Source of the DNA: Castellaniella sp044508625
GTDB taxonomy: Bacteria > Pseudomonadota > Gammaproteobacteria > Burkholderiales > Burkholderiaceae_B
Length of the DNA: 64,000 nt
Reading direction: 5' to 3'
NCBI GenBank assembly: GCA_044508625.1
Contig: JBIQHJ010000002.1
Span: 62,001 to 126,000 of the forward strand
In this document: piece after piece, positions 1-7,950 of the stretch
Layout of the letters: every line of letters begins with the position of its first letter
Position numbering within the stretch: position 1 is the first letter of the stretch
Program-made: the position numbers and the translations under genes
Notes under the pieces: model-generated
Seen by the model: the letters and a program-made list of their open reading frames with translations, nothing else
Told to the model about the DNA's origin: nothing
Database searches by the model: none

Positions 1-652
1 ACCCCAGCGTCGCCCCGCGCGAGATCGCCTTGTAGACCGCGGCGTTCCGGCTGTTGACGTCCAGCCGCTGGTACAGGGCCTCGGCGTGCGCCTTGGCGGT
101 GGCTGCCGAGATGTTCATGGTCCGCCCCACGGTCTTGATGGGATATCCCTTGGATAGCAGCACCAGGACCTCGTACTGCCGCGGCGTCAGGCCCAGGAGC
201 TCGGATTCCTCGCTGCGGTCGGGGGCGTGCCGGGTCTCCTTGGGCGCGTCGTCCGCGGCCGGCTTGCGAAACCGCGGGTGCAGCAGGCTGTAGGTGCCGC
301 CCACCAGCAGCAGGTTCACCAGCGCCCGCAGGACTTCGGGGGTGATCTCGTTCGACACGCAGGTCACCGTCAGCGGCAGCGTTTCGAGGGCCGGCGGATT
401 CTGGCAGTCGACGATCATCAGGATGGCGGGAGGCTGGTGGTTCCGCTGGATCCAGTCGATGAGATCCATCCGATGCTGGGTGACGCCCGCCGAGATGATG
501 GCCAGGTCGATGGCCTCTGGATGGAGGGCGCCCTGGGCGGGGTCCGGGATGTCCGTCCCGAGGATCCGATAGCCGGTCTGGCCCTCGGACAGAATGGCGC
601 AGAGGCTATGGCGGATCAGGGGCAAGGGTTCGATGAGCAGGATGGTTCGCAT
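1..652 (-). CDS. CsgD/LuxR-type transcriptional regulator (partial, 3' end beyond window)
   Basis: The gene reads leftward from an ATG at 652 and leaves the window before its stop, so about 217 residues are visible. The N-terminal 120 residues have the layout of a receiver domain (start MRTILLIEPLPLI), but the acidic pocket is replaced by EPL and no phosphorylatable Asp sits where one is expected (segment IDLAIISAGVT). The C-terminal half is a LuxR/GerE helix-turn-helix (LTPRQYEVLVLLSKGYPIKT). The gene is last in a row of curli genes, which suggests a CsgD-like controller of curli and possibly of the pga genes. By analogy with CsgD it would act without phosphorylation. The family is clear; the CsgD role is inferred from position. 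Confidence 0.8.
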   Translation of the reverse strand, partial: MRTILLIEPLPLIRHSLCAILSEGQTGYRILGTDIPDPAQGALHPEAIDLAIISAGVTQHRMDLIDWIQRNHQPPAILMIVDCQNPPALETLPLTVTCVSNEITPEVLRALVNLLLVGGTYSLLHPRFRKPAADDAPKETRHAPDRSEESELLGLTPRQYEVLVLLSKGYPIKTVGRTMNISAATAKAHAEALYQRLDVNSRNAAVYKAISRGATLG

Positions 653-753
653 GTCGTTCTTTTCCGTTTATCGAGGCGCGAAGGGGCACGGACGCGGGCG
701 CATGGGCCCGTGGACTTGCGGCAGGACGTTCGTGATTTATTGGATCGTCCATG

Positions 754-1089
754 TCATTTCCGATGATTCGCCGGAGGGCGGGGATTGGGACACTCGAAGT
801 GGAAGGCCCTGCTGAACGCACCCGTCCCGTAGACGGTGATGTCGATGCCGCAGGAATCCCCGGGGCCGTAGCTGAGCGATACCTGGCCCAGCGCGGTGGG
901 CACGCCCGCCGCCAATTCGACGGTGCCGCCCTGGCCGATGACGGTCTTGCCGCCCAGCCCCTCGCGGCGCGCGGTGATCCGGTAGCGCAGGGTGGCGTCG
1001 TGCTCGGTCTGGATGTGGGGAACGATGACGGCTGGCTGGGAGCCGTCGAAGGTTTCGAGCCACGCTCGCAAATGGGCATCCGTATCCAT
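754..1089 (-). CDS. csgH: CsgH-like curli assembly chaperone
   Basis: This 111-residue protein starts at an ATG preceded by a good ribosome binding site (CAGGAGGG). It resembles the CsgH/CsgC group of small beta-rich periplasmic proteins that hold curlin subunits soluble until export; the pattern VELAAGVPTALGQVSLSYGP is typical of CsgH. I see no convincing N-terminal signal peptide, which is odd for a periplasmic chaperone; either export is by another route or the true start is elsewhere. It lies between the curlin gene and the CsgD-like regulator on the same strand, which supports the assignment more strongly than the sequence alone. Confidence 0.68.
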   Translation of the reverse strand: MDTDAHLRAWLETFDGSQPAVIVPHIQTEHDATLRYRITARREGLGGKTVIGQGGTVELAAGVPTALGQVSLSYGPGDSCGIDITVYGTGAFSRAFHFECPNPRPPANHRK

Positions 1090-1198
1090 GGCGGTCCCTC
1101 CTGTGGGGGCGGATAGAGCGATGCGTCAAGAATTCTATTCCAAATCCCCTCCCCGGGGCGAATGAGAATGAATCGCACGCCGGGGAGAGGCCCGTCTT

Positions 1199-1921
1199 TC
1201 AATGCTGATTGACGTAGGCGTTGTTCATGAAGCCGGTCTGCGTCACGGTGGCCGAATAGCCGTTGCCCTGCTGCAGGACCACGGCTTCGTTGCCGTAGCC
1301 GTTCTGCGTGATGGCCGCGTACAGGTCCTTGCCGTCCTGGTTGATGTAGCCGTCGTTGCGGGTGCCGGTTTGCGTGATGCTGGCCGTATCCCAGGCGCCG
1401 CCCTGGCCGGACTGGATGATGCCCGCGTCGTTCTGCCGGCCGTACTGGTTGATGGTGGCCGTGGCGTTGCGGCCGTCCTGCGTCACCCAGGCGGTGTTGC
1501 CGCCCCAGCCGCCGTTCTGGTTGATCGTGGCGGTGAGGTTCTGGCCCTGCTGGTAGCCATGGTGCCAGCTCCAGCCACCGGTCTGGTCGATGGTCGCATC
1601 ATCGTGGCTGGAGGCCTGGTAGATGGTCGCATGCGCGTTGACGACGCCTTGCTGGACGACGACGGAGTCGTTGTAGTTGCCGAAGGTCGTGATCGTGGCG
1701 CCGGTGTTCGTGGCGTACCGCTGGTTGATGTAGGCGTCGTTGCCGTCGCCCGAACTGGTGATGGACGCGGACGCGCCATCGTTGTCGGCCTGCAGGACCA
1801 CGGCATCGTTGAAACTGCCGGTCTGGCCGACGGTCGCCGTGTCGTACGCCATGGCGGCGGACATGCCGCCGTAGGCGAGGGCGACGCCTAGGGCCGCTGC
1901 TGAAAGTTTGCTGGACATCAT
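1199..1921 (-). CDS. csgA: Curlin (CsgA/CsgB-type amyloid fibre subunit)
   Basis: The 240-residue protein has a signal peptide (about residues 1-25, ending AAMA) and then roughly nine imperfect curlin repeats of about 20-24 residues. They are built around patterns such as ATINQNG, ASITQTG and ATVTQTG, with spaced Gln and Asn residues that stack in the amyloid. A ribosome binding site (AGGAG) precedes the first of two adjacent ATG codons. Only one curlin gene is visible, so whether it is the major subunit (CsgA) or nucleator (CsgB) cannot be decided. The fourth repeat carries an aromatic and His-rich insert (GGWSWHHGYQQGQ). It would be secreted through CsgG, encoded just upstream. Confidence 0.88.
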   Translation of the reverse strand: MMSSKLSAAALGVALAYGGMSAAMAYDTATVGQTGSFNDAVVLQADNDGASASITSSGDGNDAYINQRYATNTGATITTFGNYNDSVVVQQGVVNAHATIYQASSHDDATIDQTGGWSWHHGYQQGQNLTATINQNGGWGGNTAWVTQDGRNATATINQYGRQNDAGIIQSGQGGAWDTASITQTGTRNDGYINQDGKDLYAAITQNGYGNEAVVLQQGNGYSATVTQTGFMNNAYVNQH

Positions 1922-2001
1922 GCTTCTCCTGATACTGGTTGCGGGGCCTTGTCTGTGGACCGTCCGGACGCGGGCCCCGCGCGTCCGGGCGGATGCCGCC
2001 C

Positions 2002-2928
2002 TCAGTGCGCCGGGGGCAGGGTTCGGGCTTCGGGGACGCTGTCGGCCGGCTCGGGGCCGAGCGACAGGAGAGTGCTCTGCTCGCCGTCGTCCATGTATTT
2101 CTGGATGATGGGCGAGGCCATGTCCGATTCCTTGTTCAGCATCCAGTTGTGGTCCTTGATGCCCCGCACCGTCAGGTACAGGACGGCGGCCTCGATGGCT
2201 TCCTTGACACAGAGCTGCGTGGGCTCGTTGCTGGTGACGCCGCCCTCGATCTCGAGCAGGTCCTTGAAGTTCACGAACTTGTAGACGCTGGGCCGGACCT
2301 CGTAGGAAAAGATGGTCTTGGTGGTGGCCACCGTCTGCAGCACCCTGCCCGTGCGGGTGTCGATGCTGCGCAGGCTCACGGTGACCTGGTCCATCCGGTA
2401 CTGGGTCGACAGGCCCACCCCGAGGAATCGCGCCCCCAGCCCGCCGGTGCGCACATTGCTTTCATAGGCGATGATGCCGCCGTCGATCAGGATCGATGCG
2501 GGGATCAGGGACGGGATCTGGATGGGGGACGAATTGCCGGGCTGCGAGCCGTCCAGCGCGCGCACGATGCGCCGCTCGGTGAGCAGCTCCTGCAGGCTCT
2601 CGCGCTCCACGGGCACGAACCAGCCGCTGTCCTTGAGGGCCTTGATCAGCATCGAGGCCGCGCCCTGGGTGACCGAGGTCGAGAACGAGCTGTCGGGCGA
2701 GGGCTTGTACTGGCCGGTCTTGTCGCGAAAGCCGTAGACGGCCACGTAGACGGGCCCCTTGGGCGGCGGCAGCTTCAGCAGGTCGCGGGTCGACGGGGTG
2801 GCCGGGGTCGGATGCGCGGGCGTGGCCAGGCCGACCGGCTGGTTGGGCGCCGCGCAGGCGGCCAGGACGGCGCTCAGGGCCAGGGTCGCGGCCAGCCTGC
2901 CGGGACGGCGTGCGGGCCACGGCCTCAT
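2002..2928 (-). CDS. csgG: CsgG, outer-membrane curli secretion channel lipoprotein
   Basis: CsgG forms the nonameric outer-membrane pore that exports curlin. The 308-residue product has a signal sequence with lipobox (AVLAACAAP, Cys at about 21-22 residues from the end of the charged start) and typical CsgG segments: VAVYGFRDKTGQYKPSP, GWFVPVERESLQELLTERR, and the LDGSQPGNSS and DGGIIAYESNVRTGGLGARF stretches. The start overlaps the csgF stop by 4 bp (ATGA at 2925-2928), showing translational coupling. Length is close to the usual 277 plus a longer linker after the lipobox and a C-terminal tail of about 25 residues rich in Pro and Glu. Confidence 0.93.
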   Translation of the reverse strand: MRPWPARRPGRLAATLALSAVLAACAAPNQPVGLATPAHPTPATPSTRDLLKLPPPKGPVYVAVYGFRDKTGQYKPSPDSSFSTSVTQGAASMLIKALKDSGWFVPVERESLQELLTERRIVRALDGSQPGNSSPIQIPSLIPASILIDGGIIAYESNVRTGGLGARFLGVGLSTQYRMDQVTVSLRSIDTRTGRVLQTVATTKTIFSYEVRPSVYKFVNFKDLLEIEGGVTSNEPTQLCVKEAIEAAVLYLTVRGIKDHNWMLNKESDMASPIIQKYMDDGEQSTLLSLGPEPADSVPEARTLPPAH

Positions 2929-3365
2929 GAGTTCACCTGGAATTCGGTGATGGCGCCGGTGATCCTGTCGATCGTGGTGATCTTGAGCAGCCCGTTGCCG
3001 ATGTCGGTGACGGTGATCGTGAAGCTGTCCGTCTGGATCGTCCCCGGATGGAACTTGCCATCGTCCCCCAGGACCTGGGAGCTGACCGAGGCGGCCAGGC
3101 GGCTGAGGATGGAGCGCTCCAGCGTCTCGTTGAAGCTCTGCAAGGGCGTCTTGCTCTCGATGCCGGTGCCGTCCAGGTCGGCATCCGGGTCGGTGTGGCG
3201 GTTGGTCGCGATGGCCGAATTGAGCAGGACCGCGCCGTTCAGCGGGCTGCCGCCGAAGGACGGGTTCAGGGGGTAGTACACCAGCTCCGTCGCGCCGGCC
3301 GGGCCGGCCAGCGCCGCGCAAGCCGCCACGATCGCGGCGCGCAGCATGTTCGATGTCATCCTCAT
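2925..3365 (-). CDS. csgF: CsgF, curli surface-anchoring factor
   Basis: CsgF plugs the CsgG pore at the cell surface and positions the nucleator. The mature protein begins with the diagnostic ELVYYPLNPSFGGSPLNG motif that inserts into CsgG, after a cleavable signal peptide (AALAGPAGA). I start at the ATG at 3365, because the sequence AAGGAG lies 7 bases upstream; an ATG at 3371 directly abuts that site and is less likely. The stop overlaps csgG by 4 bp. Total length of about 146 residues matches the family (138 in E. coli). Confidence 0.93.
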   Translation of the reverse strand: MRMTSNMLRAAIVAACAALAGPAGATELVYYPLNPSFGGSPLNGAVLLNSAIATNRHTDPDADLDGTGIESKTPLQSFNETLERSILSRLAASVSSQVLGDDGKFHPGTIQTDSFTITVTDIGNGLLKITTIDRITGAITEFQVNS

Positions 3366-3393
3366 GGTCATTCTCCTTTTGGCTTGCGGGTGT

Positions 3394-3876
3394 TCACATT
3401 TCTTCCCGACCGAGGTCGGGACTGACGGACAGCAGGCGTTCGGCCTCGATGTCGGCGATCCTGCGATACACGATCTCGGCGGCCTGCCTGCCGATGCTGC
3501 GGGTCGCCGATCGGGCCGGCGGCAGGAAAATATGAAAGACGCGGCGCTGGCCGAAATCGATCCAGATCTCGCTGCCGAAGCGGGCCGTGGGACGTTCGTG
3601 GACCGCCAGGGACACCCGGCTGCTGACGTCCTTGTCGCGCCAGTAGGATGAGAATTCCTGGTAGAAGTCGTTGCCCAGCACCGTGATGCTGCGATTGGTC
3701 ACGATGCCGCCCAGCAACTGGTCGAAGAGCTTTTCGGTCGAGCGCTCGGCCGCTTCGAGGTGGGTCTGCGGCAGCTTGCCCCCGTTGGCCAGGGGCTTCT
3801 CGTCCTGGGCGTGGGCGCCGGCCGCGAGCAGCACGAATATCGGAGCCAGCAGGGCCGGCGAATCGAGGTGCCGCAT
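3394..3876 (-). CDS. csgE: CsgE, periplasmic curli secretion specificity factor
   Basis: CsgE caps the periplasmic side of CsgG and delivers curlin. The start at 3876 is fixed by a strong ribosome binding site (GAGAGGAGAA) and is followed by a signal peptide ending AAGAHAQ. The mature part shows CsgE features: GGIVTNRSITVLGNDFYQEF and WIDFGQRRVFHIFLPP. It is the first curli gene, 138 bp after the end of pgaD on the same strand, so curli genes may be partly read through from the pga operon or have their own promoter in that gap, where I see no clear one. Confidence 0.92.
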   Translation of the reverse strand: MRHLDSPALLAPIFVLLAAGAHAQDEKPLANGGKLPQTHLEAAERSTEKLFDQLLGGIVTNRSITVLGNDFYQEFSSYWRDKDVSSRVSLAVHERPTARFGSEIWIDFGQRRVFHIFLPPARSATRSIGRQAAEIVYRRIADIEAERLLSVSPDLGREEM

Positions 3877-4014
3877 GCGCTTCTCCTCTCCGGTATTTCC
3901 GGTGTCTGCGCCTGGGCCGCGGGTCTCGGACGATGTCCGGCGCGGATCCGGGCGGATTTTCTTCCCTGTTTCCATGGTAGGCGCGCGTCCGCGGGCAAAC
4001 ATGCGGCAGACGGA

Positions 4015-4563
4015 TTAAGCCTTGTCAGCCTCATGGGTAAGGCGGAACGGGCGGATATCGGCTGGATGGCCTAGTACGGCCGGCGGCCGGATCCCGCGCG
4101 GGCCGGCGTGGACGGCCGCCGCTGCCGGCGCGGCCTCCAGCGGATCGGGCTCCAGCACGATGCCGCTGATGCCGCCGCCATCGGCATGATGGATGATGGC
4201 CATGCGGCTGCCCTGCACGGCGCGGACCTGGCTGCCCGAGACGTGGAAGCGCGCGGCGAGCCGCGCGGCGTCGCAGGGCGCGGCACCGGCGCGGCGCGGC
4301 CGCGCGCGCGACTGGCGGTAGCGCAGCCACAGCGTCATCAGCAGCGCATCGAAACTGCCGGCGAGCAGGTAGGCCAGCAGGGTCTGGAGGACGGGCTCCA
4401 GCACCGCCAGCGGGTCGGACGCCGCCTGGGCCGGCGCGAGCGGCTGGATCGCCTGCCATTCGGACAGGCACAGGCCGGCGAGCACGGCCCAGGCGGCGCA
4501 GGTGACGGCGCCGTCCAGGAGCAGGGGCAGGGTGCGGCGGCGGGTGACGACGATGGGACTCAT
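4015..4563 (-). CDS. pgaD: PgaD-like accessory subunit of poly-GlcNAc synthase
   Basis: PgaD is a small inner-membrane protein needed with glycosyltransferase PgaC for c-di-GMP-stimulated poly-beta-1,6-GlcNAc synthesis. The 182-residue product has two hydrophobic segments (about residues 13-30 and 52-72) and a cytoplasmic tail. The tail is unusual in its Ala/Pro-rich second half. The start overlaps the pgaC stop (ATGA at 4560-4563). Sequence conservation in PgaD is low everywhere, so the call rests largely on membrane layout and position at the end of pgaABC. Confidence 0.75.
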   Translation of the reverse strand: MSPIVVTRRRTLPLLLDGAVTCAAWAVLAGLCLSEWQAIQPLAPAQAASDPLAVLEPVLQTLLAYLLAGSFDALLMTLWLRYRQSRARPRRAGAAPCDAARLAARFHVSGSQVRAVQGSRMAIIHHADGGGISGIVLEPDPLEAAPAAAAVHAGPRGIRPPAVLGHPADIRPFRLTHEADKA

Positions 4564-5888
4564 GGCTGGATCTCCCGTATGCCCCTGTCGGGGCTGGTCC
4601 AACGGGCGCGGGCGCGCCGGATGCGCAGCATCACGGTCGGAAAGCTGCACAGGGTGGTGAGGAAATTGATCGCCCAGAAGGCGAACGGATACCAGATGAT
4701 CCAGAACAGCGAACGCGCCAGGTGGGGCTCGTAGCGCCTCTCGATCAGGATGCTGACCAGGAACTGCAGCAGGCAGGCCCAGGCCAGGGTCAGGCCCGCG
4801 GAGGACGGCGGCATGAAGGCCTCGACCTCCATGGCGGGCGGCAGTCCGGCCCAGGGAGTCAGGACCCAGAGCGCCAGCGACAGCGCCAGCGCGAAGGCCC
4901 ATCCGCTGGACAGGCAGAATTCCAGCATGAGCAGCCACAGCCGCCACTGGCGCGGCCGGCGCAGGACGTCGAGGTTCTTGAGCAGCACCTCGGCGCCGCC
5001 CCGGGCCCAGCGCAGGCGCTGCTTCCACAGCCCCTTGAGGGTCTCGGGCATCAGGATCCAGCACAGGGCGCGCGGCTCGTAGAAGATCGACCAGTCGGCC
5101 CGCTGCAGCAGCCAACTGATGTCGATGTCCTCGGTGATCATGTCCAGGCTCCAGTAGCCCACCTCGTCCAGCGCCTGCCGGCGAAAGGCGGCGCACACGC
5201 CCGACACGGTGAACACCTGGCCGTAGATCCGCTGGCTGCGCTTGATCAGCCCCACGATCGACGAGAACTCGCCGACCTGGACCTTTCCGATCAGGGTCGA
5301 GCGCGTCCGGATCCTGGGATTGCCGGTGACCGCGCCCACGCGGGGGTGGCTGAACAGGGGCGCGCACAGGTAGGCCACCGCGTCGGGGTCCAGCAGCGCG
5401 TCGCCGTCGATGCAGACCAGCGTGTCGCTGTTGGCCGCCATGGCCCCCATCCGCAGCGCCATGGCCTTGCCCTGGTTCTGCGCCAGGTGGATGATGCGCA
5501 GGGCCGGCTGACGGCGCCCGATGTCCCGCAGCCTGGCCAGGGTGGCGTCGGTGGAGCCGTCGTCGATGGCGACGACCTCCAGCCTCGGATATGTCTGGGC
5601 CAGCGCGGCGGCGATGGTTTCCTCGACGTGCGGCGCCTCGTTGTGGCAGGGCACCAGGATCGACACCAGCGGCGCGTCCCGGGGGATCGGGGGCGGCGCG
5701 GGGCGCCAGCTCCAGCGGCGCTCCCACCGCAGCCAGAACAGCAGGCCGCCGGCCATCCAGATCCCCGACATGAGCAGGGGATAAAAAAACACGAATCGCA
5801 GCAGGAAGGCGCTGGTCAGCACGAGGGCGACCCCGAGCGGCGCGCCGAGCATGAGGATCAGGATCAGGAGGGCGATGAGTCGCTGCAT
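4560..5888 (-). CDS. pgaC: PgaC, poly-beta-1,6-N-acetylglucosamine synthase
   Basis: This inner-membrane family 2 glycosyltransferase polymerises UDP-GlcNAc. The 442-residue protein has two N-terminal membrane helices (about 3-30 and 33-54), a catalytic domain with the expected acidic motifs (DD at 109-110, DGD at 161-163, TED at 252-254) and the processive QRLRW motif at 290-294, then C-terminal helices at about 312-340 and 365-420. I start at the ATG at 5888 because the hydrophobic N-terminus begins there; in-frame codons upstream read into the pgaB 3' end. It lies 13 bp after pgaB and overlaps pgaD. Confidence 0.95.
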   Translation of the reverse strand: MQRLIALLILILMLGAPLGVALVLTSAFLLRFVFFYPLLMSGIWMAGGLLFWLRWERRWSWRPAPPPIPRDAPLVSILVPCHNEAPHVEETIAAALAQTYPRLEVVAIDDGSTDATLARLRDIGRRQPALRIIHLAQNQGKAMALRMGAMAANSDTLVCIDGDALLDPDAVAYLCAPLFSHPRVGAVTGNPRIRTRSTLIGKVQVGEFSSIVGLIKRSQRIYGQVFTVSGVCAAFRRQALDEVGYWSLDMITEDIDISWLLQRADWSIFYEPRALCWILMPETLKGLWKQRLRWARGGAEVLLKNLDVLRRPRQWRLWLLMLEFCLSSGWAFALALSLALWVLTPWAGLPPAMEVEAFMPPSSAGLTLAWACLLQFLVSILIERRYEPHLARSLFWIIWYPFAFWAINFLTTLCSFPTVMLRIRRARARWTSPDRGIREIQP

Positions 5889-5901
5889 ATGGGTCGCTGC
5901 A

Positions 5902-7941
5902 TCATGGGTAGGGGTACCAGGCATTCGAGATCGCCGGGCGCAGCGCGTCGGGCGCGGGCAGGCCCGCGATGAAATCGTCGGGGTAATAGGCCAGATTCCG
6001 CGCGCCGCGCGCCTGCAGCTCCCGCATCCAGCGCGCGACGGTCGCCGACGGCACGGGCCGGGCGCCTCCCGGCGCCGTCCAGTCCAGGGTCTGCACTTCG
6101 AACACGGTCCTGTCCAGGCCCGAGGGCCGGGCCGCGACCGCGTCCACCAGCCGGTCCAGCCAGGCCGTCTCGCGCGTGGCGGGCACGCCTTCCATGCGCG
6201 GCATCGCCATGGGCGCCACCCAGTCGTAGGCCGCCAGGAAATCATCCAGGTTCTGCGCGAACCAGGCCTCCTGGTCCGGATCCAGGACGGGGCCGGCGAA
6301 GATATTGCGCGCGGTCGTGATCTGCGGGCCCCGTATGGCCCGCACGCGGGCCGTCAGCTCGCCGGTGAGCGCGACGAGCCTGCGGCTCTTGAGGCGCGTC
6401 CACCGCCGCATCAGCTCGGGCGAGGCCCGCAGGGCGCCGATGTCCGCGGGCAGGCCGGCCTCGCGATAGGCCGCGAGCGCGGCGGGCCCCGCATCCTCGA
6501 AGTCCGAGAGCGTCGCGTCGTCGTGGAACAGGATCCCATCGAAGATGGCGGCGCGCGCCAGGTCCTCGTAGAGCACGCCCACGCGGCGGGCGGTCTCGGG
6601 ATCGAAGGGCGAGAGGCGCCACGGCCCGTGCGCGGCCGCCGGCTCGCGGCCCGGCGGGGTCCAGGCCTGGACCGGCGCGGGATGGCCGGGCAGGTCCAGG
6701 CCGAGGACGGGCATCCAGGCGTAGACCCGCACCTCGGCGCGGGTCCTGAGCTGCCACGCGGCCCGATTGAACAGGTCGGCCCGCATGGGCAGCTCGTGGT
6801 TGGGGAAATAGACCGAGGTGATGCGGCCGTCGCCCCGCGGGTCCGCGAAGGCCTGCAGGAACACGGCCGAGATGCGCAGCCTGGCGATGCGCTCGACGAG
6901 CTGGCCCAGGTTGCGCTCGAGCTGCGCCGGGTCGGGATCGTAGACCGCGTCCAGGTCCACCTGGGCGGCCCGCATGCGCGGCCGCCGTTCCATGTCCAGA
7001 CAGGCGCGCGCGAATCCGGCGATGGCGGGATTGTTGGCGACCAGCAGGCGCGGCGTGTCGAAAGGCCGCTCCACCGTGGCGAGGCCCGAGTCCAGCTTCA
7101 TGGCCATGCGGTATCCCGCCTGCCGGACGAGTTCCAGGGCGATGCCGCCGGCTTCGCCATAGGGCCACACCCAGACGCGCGGCGCCTTGCCGGTCGCCCG
7201 CCGGATGCGCGCGGTGATCCGGGCGATGTCCTGGCGCAGGCGGGTTCTCTGGGCCTCGTCGTCCTCGTAGCGTCCCGTGGCGGGATCGTAGATGCGCGCC
7301 GCGGCGGCGGGCTGGAGGTTGCCCTGCGGATTGGCGACCACGCCCCGGTGCAGCGCGTAGGTGTGGGCGGCGATCTCGACCAGGCCCGAGTCGGACATCT
7401 CGCGCACCTGCGGCCAGGTGAGGAAGCGCTCGCGCGCCGTGGGCGTGTCGCCGAACGCGACGGTGCCGCCCGGCGGGGCGTCCAGCCAGACGCCCACCGG
7501 GGCCAGCACGGCCGGCCAGCCGCGCGCCCGCAGCAGCGGGAATACCTTGGTGTAGAAGCTGCGATAGCCGTCGTCGAAGCTCAGCAGCACCGCGCGCGGC
7601 GGCAGCGCGGGGCCGCCGTCCCGGGCGCGCAGGATCTGCTCGACCGAGACCGGGGTGTAGCCGCTGGCGTCCAGCCATTCGAACTGTTCGGCGAGCCGGG
7701 TCGTTTCGACCGCGAGATAGCGCTGGTCCGGGTCCCGGTCCTCGACGTCGTGGTAGGCCAGCGCGAGGTAGGCATTGTGCGGCCAGGGCCTGGAGGCGGC
7801 GTCGGCCGGCCTGTCCGCCGGGGGCACGAAGACCGGCCCGCGCGCCGCGCAGCCGGCGAGCACCGCCATGAGCACGGCGAGCGCCGCCGCGCGCAGGAAA
7901 GCCGCCGGGCGGCGCGTCGTCGGATGCGTGAAAGACGTCAT
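5902..7941 (-). CDS. pgaB: PgaB, poly-GlcNAc N-deacetylase and glycoside hydrolase lipoprotein
   Basis: PgaB partially deacetylates poly-GlcNAc in the periplasm so that it can be exported, and its second domain cleaves the deacetylated polymer. The 679-residue protein has a lipobox (VLAGC, Cys31). The deacetylase domain keeps the metal/catalytic residues: FDDGY at 122-126 and the HTYALH motif with His193 and His198. The C-terminal half (about 300-679) carries the GH153-like hydrolase domain, including ILFHDDATLSDFED. It is 9 bp downstream of pgaA. Confidence 0.95.
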   Translation of the reverse strand: MTSFTHPTTRRPAAFLRAAALAVLMAVLAGCAARGPVFVPPADRPADAASRPWPHNAYLALAYHDVEDRDPDQRYLAVETTRLAEQFEWLDASGYTPVSVEQILRARDGGPALPPRAVLLSFDDGYRSFYTKVFPLLRARGWPAVLAPVGVWLDAPPGGTVAFGDTPTARERFLTWPQVREMSDSGLVEIAAHTYALHRGVVANPQGNLQPAAAARIYDPATGRYEDDEAQRTRLRQDIARITARIRRATGKAPRVWVWPYGEAGGIALELVRQAGYRMAMKLDSGLATVERPFDTPRLLVANNPAIAGFARACLDMERRPRMRAAQVDLDAVYDPDPAQLERNLGQLVERIARLRISAVFLQAFADPRGDGRITSVYFPNHELPMRADLFNRAAWQLRTRAEVRVYAWMPVLGLDLPGHPAPVQAWTPPGREPAAAHGPWRLSPFDPETARRVGVLYEDLARAAIFDGILFHDDATLSDFEDAGPAALAAYREAGLPADIGALRASPELMRRWTRLKSRRLVALTGELTARVRAIRGPQITTARNIFAGPVLDPDQEAWFAQNLDDFLAAYDWVAPMAMPRMEGVPATRETAWLDRLVDAVAARPSGLDRTVFEVQTLDWTAPGGARPVPSATVARWMRELQARGARNLAYYPDDFIAGLPAPDALRPAISNAWYPYP

Positions 7942-7950
7942 GGCGGCCGC

